64,000 nucleotides of DNA from Bacteroidota bacterium (GTDB lineage Bacteria > Bacteroidota > Bacteroidia > AKYH767-A > JAHEYN01): assembly GCA_023251555.1 (NCBI GenBank), contig JAHEYN010000007.1:1-64000 (forward strand), written 5' to 3'. The translations under genes were made by a program, and so were the position numbers. The notes beneath the pieces were generated by a model, which saw nothing but the letters and a program-made list of their open reading frames with translations, made no database searches and was not told the origin of the DNA. Below, piece after piece: positions 61,441-64,000 of this stretch (position 1 is the first letter of the stretch; each line of letters opens with the position of its first letter).

Positions 61441-63450
61441 ATGCCGTTTTCCCTGAGAGTTGTAAATAGGGCACTTCTCATATTTGTGTACCTTCTTCCG
61501 GCAGAGGTATTCTCTCAGGGCGCTCCGCTTCAGTGGGCTACCTATTACGGTGGTTCCGCCTCTGAATATTCCAATGCCGTGGTTACTGATGTTTCCGGAA
61601 ATGTTTACCTCGGCGGAACAACGGTCAGTCCCTCAGGAATAGCTTCTCCCGGTTCCTGGCAGACTTCCTACGGAGGAGGTGCCAATGATGCTTATCTCGT
61701 CAAGTTTGACCCATCCGGGAACCGCCTCTGGGCAACTTATTACGGGGGTACAGCCGATGAAGAATGTTACGCTCTTGCAGTTGACGGCGCAGGAAATATT
61801 TATATGGCGGGATATACAGGAAGCTCCGGAGGCATTGCATCCGGAGGATTTCAGAATACCTTTGGCGGAGGTTATGATGCCTTTCTCGTAAAATTTAACT
61901 CTGCCGGAACGCCTCTGTGGTCAAGCTATTACGGCGGCACCGGCGCTGAATACGGATGCGCCCTTTCCATTGATGCATCTGATAACATCTACCTCGGCGG
62001 CCGTACCTACAGCCCTTCCGGGATTGCTTCAGGCGGATCCCAGAATACTTTCGGAGGCGGACTGTGGGATGCTTTTCTTGTGAAATTCAGCTCTTCAGGT
62101 ACACGCCTGTGGGGAACTTACTACGGGGGACTTGGTGATGATATGGGTTACGGAGTAGCTGTAGATGGGGTTTCCGGGAGTGTTTACCTTGACGGATGGA
62201 CCAGCAGTACAGCTAACATTGCTTCCGCCGGGTTTCAGAATACTTTCGGAGGAGGATCGTGGGACGCTTTCCTTGTGAAATTTTCTTCCTCGGGGACACG
62301 TATCTGGGGTACTTACTATGGTAAAACTTTTGATGACGAAGGCTTCAGCGCCTGTACGGATCTTTCAGGGAATGTATACATGGGAGGAGATACCTATAGC
62401 ACTTCCGGCATAGCTTCCGGCGGCTCCCAGAGTACTTTTGGCGGAGGCTTGTATGATGCCTTCCTCGTAAAGTTCGATTCCGGGGGCAACCGCCTATGGG
62501 GTACCTATTACGGCGGAACAGGCAGTGAAGAAAATTTTGGAGTTGTTACGGACCCTGCCGGCAATGTTTATCTTTCGGGCGACAGCTACAGCGCAAACAA
62601 TATTGCTTCCGCCGGATACCAGAATACACGCATCGGAACAGAAAATCCTTTCGTGGCAGTTTTTAATGCTTCAGGCGTGCGCCAGTGCGCTACCTACTAT
62701 GGGCAGGCGCACGACGAAGGCGGACACACCGCGCTTGATGCCTCCGGCAACGTGTACCTCTCGGGATATACACCCGGCACCACCGGTATCGCTACAGCAG
62801 GCGCATTCCAGACAACGTACGGCGGCGGATTATACGATGCTTTCCTCGTGAAACTCAGCGCCTGCGGGACACTCCCGCTTACCCTGCTTTCGTTCTCGGG
62901 CCAGGGCAGGGGAGGAGTGAACAGCCTCCAATGGGAAACTGCCGGCGAAGAGGATAATGATTACTTTGCCGTGGAAAAATCGGTTGACGGGAAAAACTTT
63001 GAGACCATCGGGAAAGTAAATGGATCCGGAAATTCAACCGCCCGGCACAGTTATTCTTTCACGGACTACCTCACATCCTTCTCCTCTCCGGATGGAGATG
63101 GAAGCCGGAGCGGAGATCTGTATTACCGCCTCAGGCAGGTTGACTTTAACGGAAACTATAACTTTTCCCGTGTCATAACGGTCAGTAATGAGAGGATTTT
63201 TTTGTCCCCCCGTGTTTTCCCCAACCCTGTGAATAAACTGCTCTCTCTGGAATTTTATTCTGCAGAAGCAGATCTCTTCGATCTGTCGGTTTCTGATTTT
63301 ACAGGGAGTGTTATGATTCATGAAAAGGTCAGAAGTGTAAAAGGCCTTAACTGCGTTCATGTTATTACAGCTTCTCTGGATCCCGGCCTGTTTGTAATCT
63401 CGCTGTCCGGCGGCCGGAGTGCCTGTAACAGTATTTTTTCAAAGGAGTAA
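61441..63450 (+). CDS. T9SS-exported protein with seven SBBP-like propeller repeats
   Basis: This 669-residue protein has a signal peptide ending near EVFSQG. Seven repeats of about 60 residues follow, starting W-A/G-T-Y-Y-G-G, with G-N-V-Y-L-x-G-x-T-Y-S, G-I-A-S-G-G-x-Q-N-T-F-G-G-G and D-A-F-L-V-K-F, SBBP-type like 38564-40594. The linker reads LPLTLLSFSGQGRGGVNSLQW and the sorting domain SPRVFPNPVNKLLSLEFY, DFTGSVMI, GLFVISL. The last residues (SKE) are shorter than in the others. The start codon lies 6 nt after the previous stop. Confidence 0.88.
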   Translation: MPFSLRVVNRALLIFVYLLPAEVFSQGAPLQWATYYGGSASEYSNAVVTDVSGNVYLGGTTVSPSGIASPGSWQTSYGGGANDAYLVKFDPSGNRLWATYYGGTADEECYALAVDGAGNIYMAGYTGSSGGIASGGFQNTFGGGYDAFLVKFNSAGTPLWSSYYGGTGAEYGCALSIDASDNIYLGGRTYSPSGIASGGSQNTFGGGLWDAFLVKFSSSGTRLWGTYYGGLGDDMGYGVAVDGVSGSVYLDGWTSSTANIASAGFQNTFGGGSWDAFLVKFSSSGTRIWGTYYGKTFDDEGFSACTDLSGNVYMGGDTYSTSGIASGGSQSTFGGGLYDAFLVKFDSGGNRLWGTYYGGTGSEENFGVVTDPAGNVYLSGDSYSANNIASAGYQNTRIGTENPFVAVFNASGVRQCATYYGQAHDEGGHTALDASGNVYLSGYTPGTTGIATAGAFQTTYGGGLYDAFLVKLSACGTLPLTLLSFSGQGRGGVNSLQWETAGEEDNDYFAVEKSVDGKNFETIGKVNGSGNSTARHSYSFTDYLTSFSSPDGDGSRSGDLYYRLRQVDFNGNYNFSRVITVSNERIFLSPRVFPNPVNKLLSLEFYSAEADLFDLSVSDFTGSVMIHEKVRSVKGLNCVHVITASLDPGLFVISLSGGRSACNSIFSKE

Positions 63451-63690
63451 TTTTACTGTTGCCCGCTCTCCCGGGTTTGCCATCCATACGTGCAGGTATT
63501 TCGCAAGAAATAATTGTGAAAAGAAAATTATTTACCGGATCTTCATGTGTGCTTTGGTTATTATAAGTTAAAATTCGCAAAACAATGATTAATAAAATTT
63601 ATAATTCTTCCGAAGTTTTACAAAACATGTTTCAAAAATTTCTGCGTATCTTGTGAAAACATTTTTATAAAAAATCCAACGGAATAAAAT

Positions 63691-64000
63691 ATGAATAACA
63701 AAGTAACTCTTTTGTCGGCAGGTGTGGCAGCATTGTCTGCTACTTTCTTTATTGCCAATGCCCCTTCCCTCATGCAACAGAAGCCCTCACACAGGATTGA
63801 ATCATCCCGTCATGAAGCGGAGGAAGAGGGGAGTGCCGGAGCAGGGGAATGGCTGTATCGGATGAGGGCTAACCGGGTAACGGGTGTGGTAAATCCTGCA
63901 GATGTATACAAAGCATTACAGGATGCAGAAATCATTAATGCCGCTGCTGCAAAGACAAATACACTTACGCTGAACTGGAAAGAACTGGGCCCTGATAACG
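63691..64000 (+). CDS. Exported protein, BNR-like, 3' part beyond the window
   Basis: An ATG at 63691 opens a frame that runs off the right edge after 103 codons. The N-terminus is a signal peptide (MNNKVTLLSAGVAALSA onward, to about residue 24). The visible mature part contains GEWLYRMRANRVTGVVNPADV and ends WKELGPDN. In Bacteroidota proteins this W-x-x-L/E-G-P-D-N stretch normally continues into G-G-R-T and BNR/WD40-type propeller repeats ending in a sorting domain; here that continuation is outside the window, so the call rests on memory of the family. A 240-bp gap with a small ATTTC-GCAA-GAAAT hairpin (63498-63511) separates it from the array. Confidence 0.65.
   Translation, partial: MNNKVTLLSAGVAALSATFFIANAPSLMQQKPSHRIESSRHEAEEEGSAGAGEWLYRMRANRVTGVVNPADVYKALQDAEIINAAAAKTNTLTLNWKELGPDN

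Overview
The window reads as chromosomal DNA of a Bacteroidota bacterium. Three independent signs point there: at least thirteen proteins carry a type IX secretion (T9SS) C-terminal sorting domain behind a signal peptide; genes start without Shine-Dalgarno motifs but behind the phylum's TAnnTTTG -7 box, sometimes with a TTTG -33 box 19-21 nt upstream; and lipoproteins carry typical lipoboxes. MqnA and an MqnP-like prenyltransferase indicate menaquinone synthesis by the futalosine route. No rRNA, tRNA or CRISPR array was seen.

Layout. 1-1.5 kb: a truncated cytochrome c lipoprotein, an unknown lipoprotein and a fasciclin-domain lipoprotein. 1.5-8.3 kb: a seven-gene minus-strand surface polysaccharide operon (Wzz-like, Wzx-like flippase, MptE-like protein, acetyltransferase, FkbM methyltransferase, Wzy-like polymerase, GT2 glycosyltransferase). 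8.5-14.7 kb: a very large T9SS adhesin-like protein and a divergent periplasmic thioredoxin-like protein. 14.7-18.2 kb: an accessory island rich in palindromes and direct repeats, holding a small lipoprotein and a two-gene unit of a membrane coiled-coil protein plus a coiled-coil Mrr-like nuclease. 18.2-29.3 kb: a nine-gene minus-strand operon that starts with a TetR repressor, continues with a TolC/RND pump and a MacAB-like ABC pump, and ends with an AcpH-like protein and mqnA. 29.3-34.9 kb: a radical SAM protein, the MqnP-like prenyltransferase, a secreted subtilase and a Fic protein, separated by extragenic palindromic repeats.

35.3-63.5 kb is the most remarkable part: an all-plus-strand array of eleven T9SS-exported proteins, closely spaced, each predicted to be a beta-propeller attached to the same linker plus sorting-domain module. 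The propellers come from at least five unrelated repeat families (TDGGY repeats, SBBP-like, RCC1, DGSGGA/YAQR, WRIEKRDL). By eye, ten of the eleven have exactly seven repeats and one has eight. Five neighbouring genes share almost identical 3' ends at the DNA level although their propellers differ, which suggests that the export module is homogenised or swapped by recombination. A PepSY-like secreted protein, two paralogous mini-proteins sharing a MIG-x-x-FADGF-x-DFD start, and the decayed 3' end of a lost sorting domain are also in the array. A further exported protein starts at 63691 and runs off the right edge.

All calls come from reading the sequence and from knowledge of the families; no database search was run.
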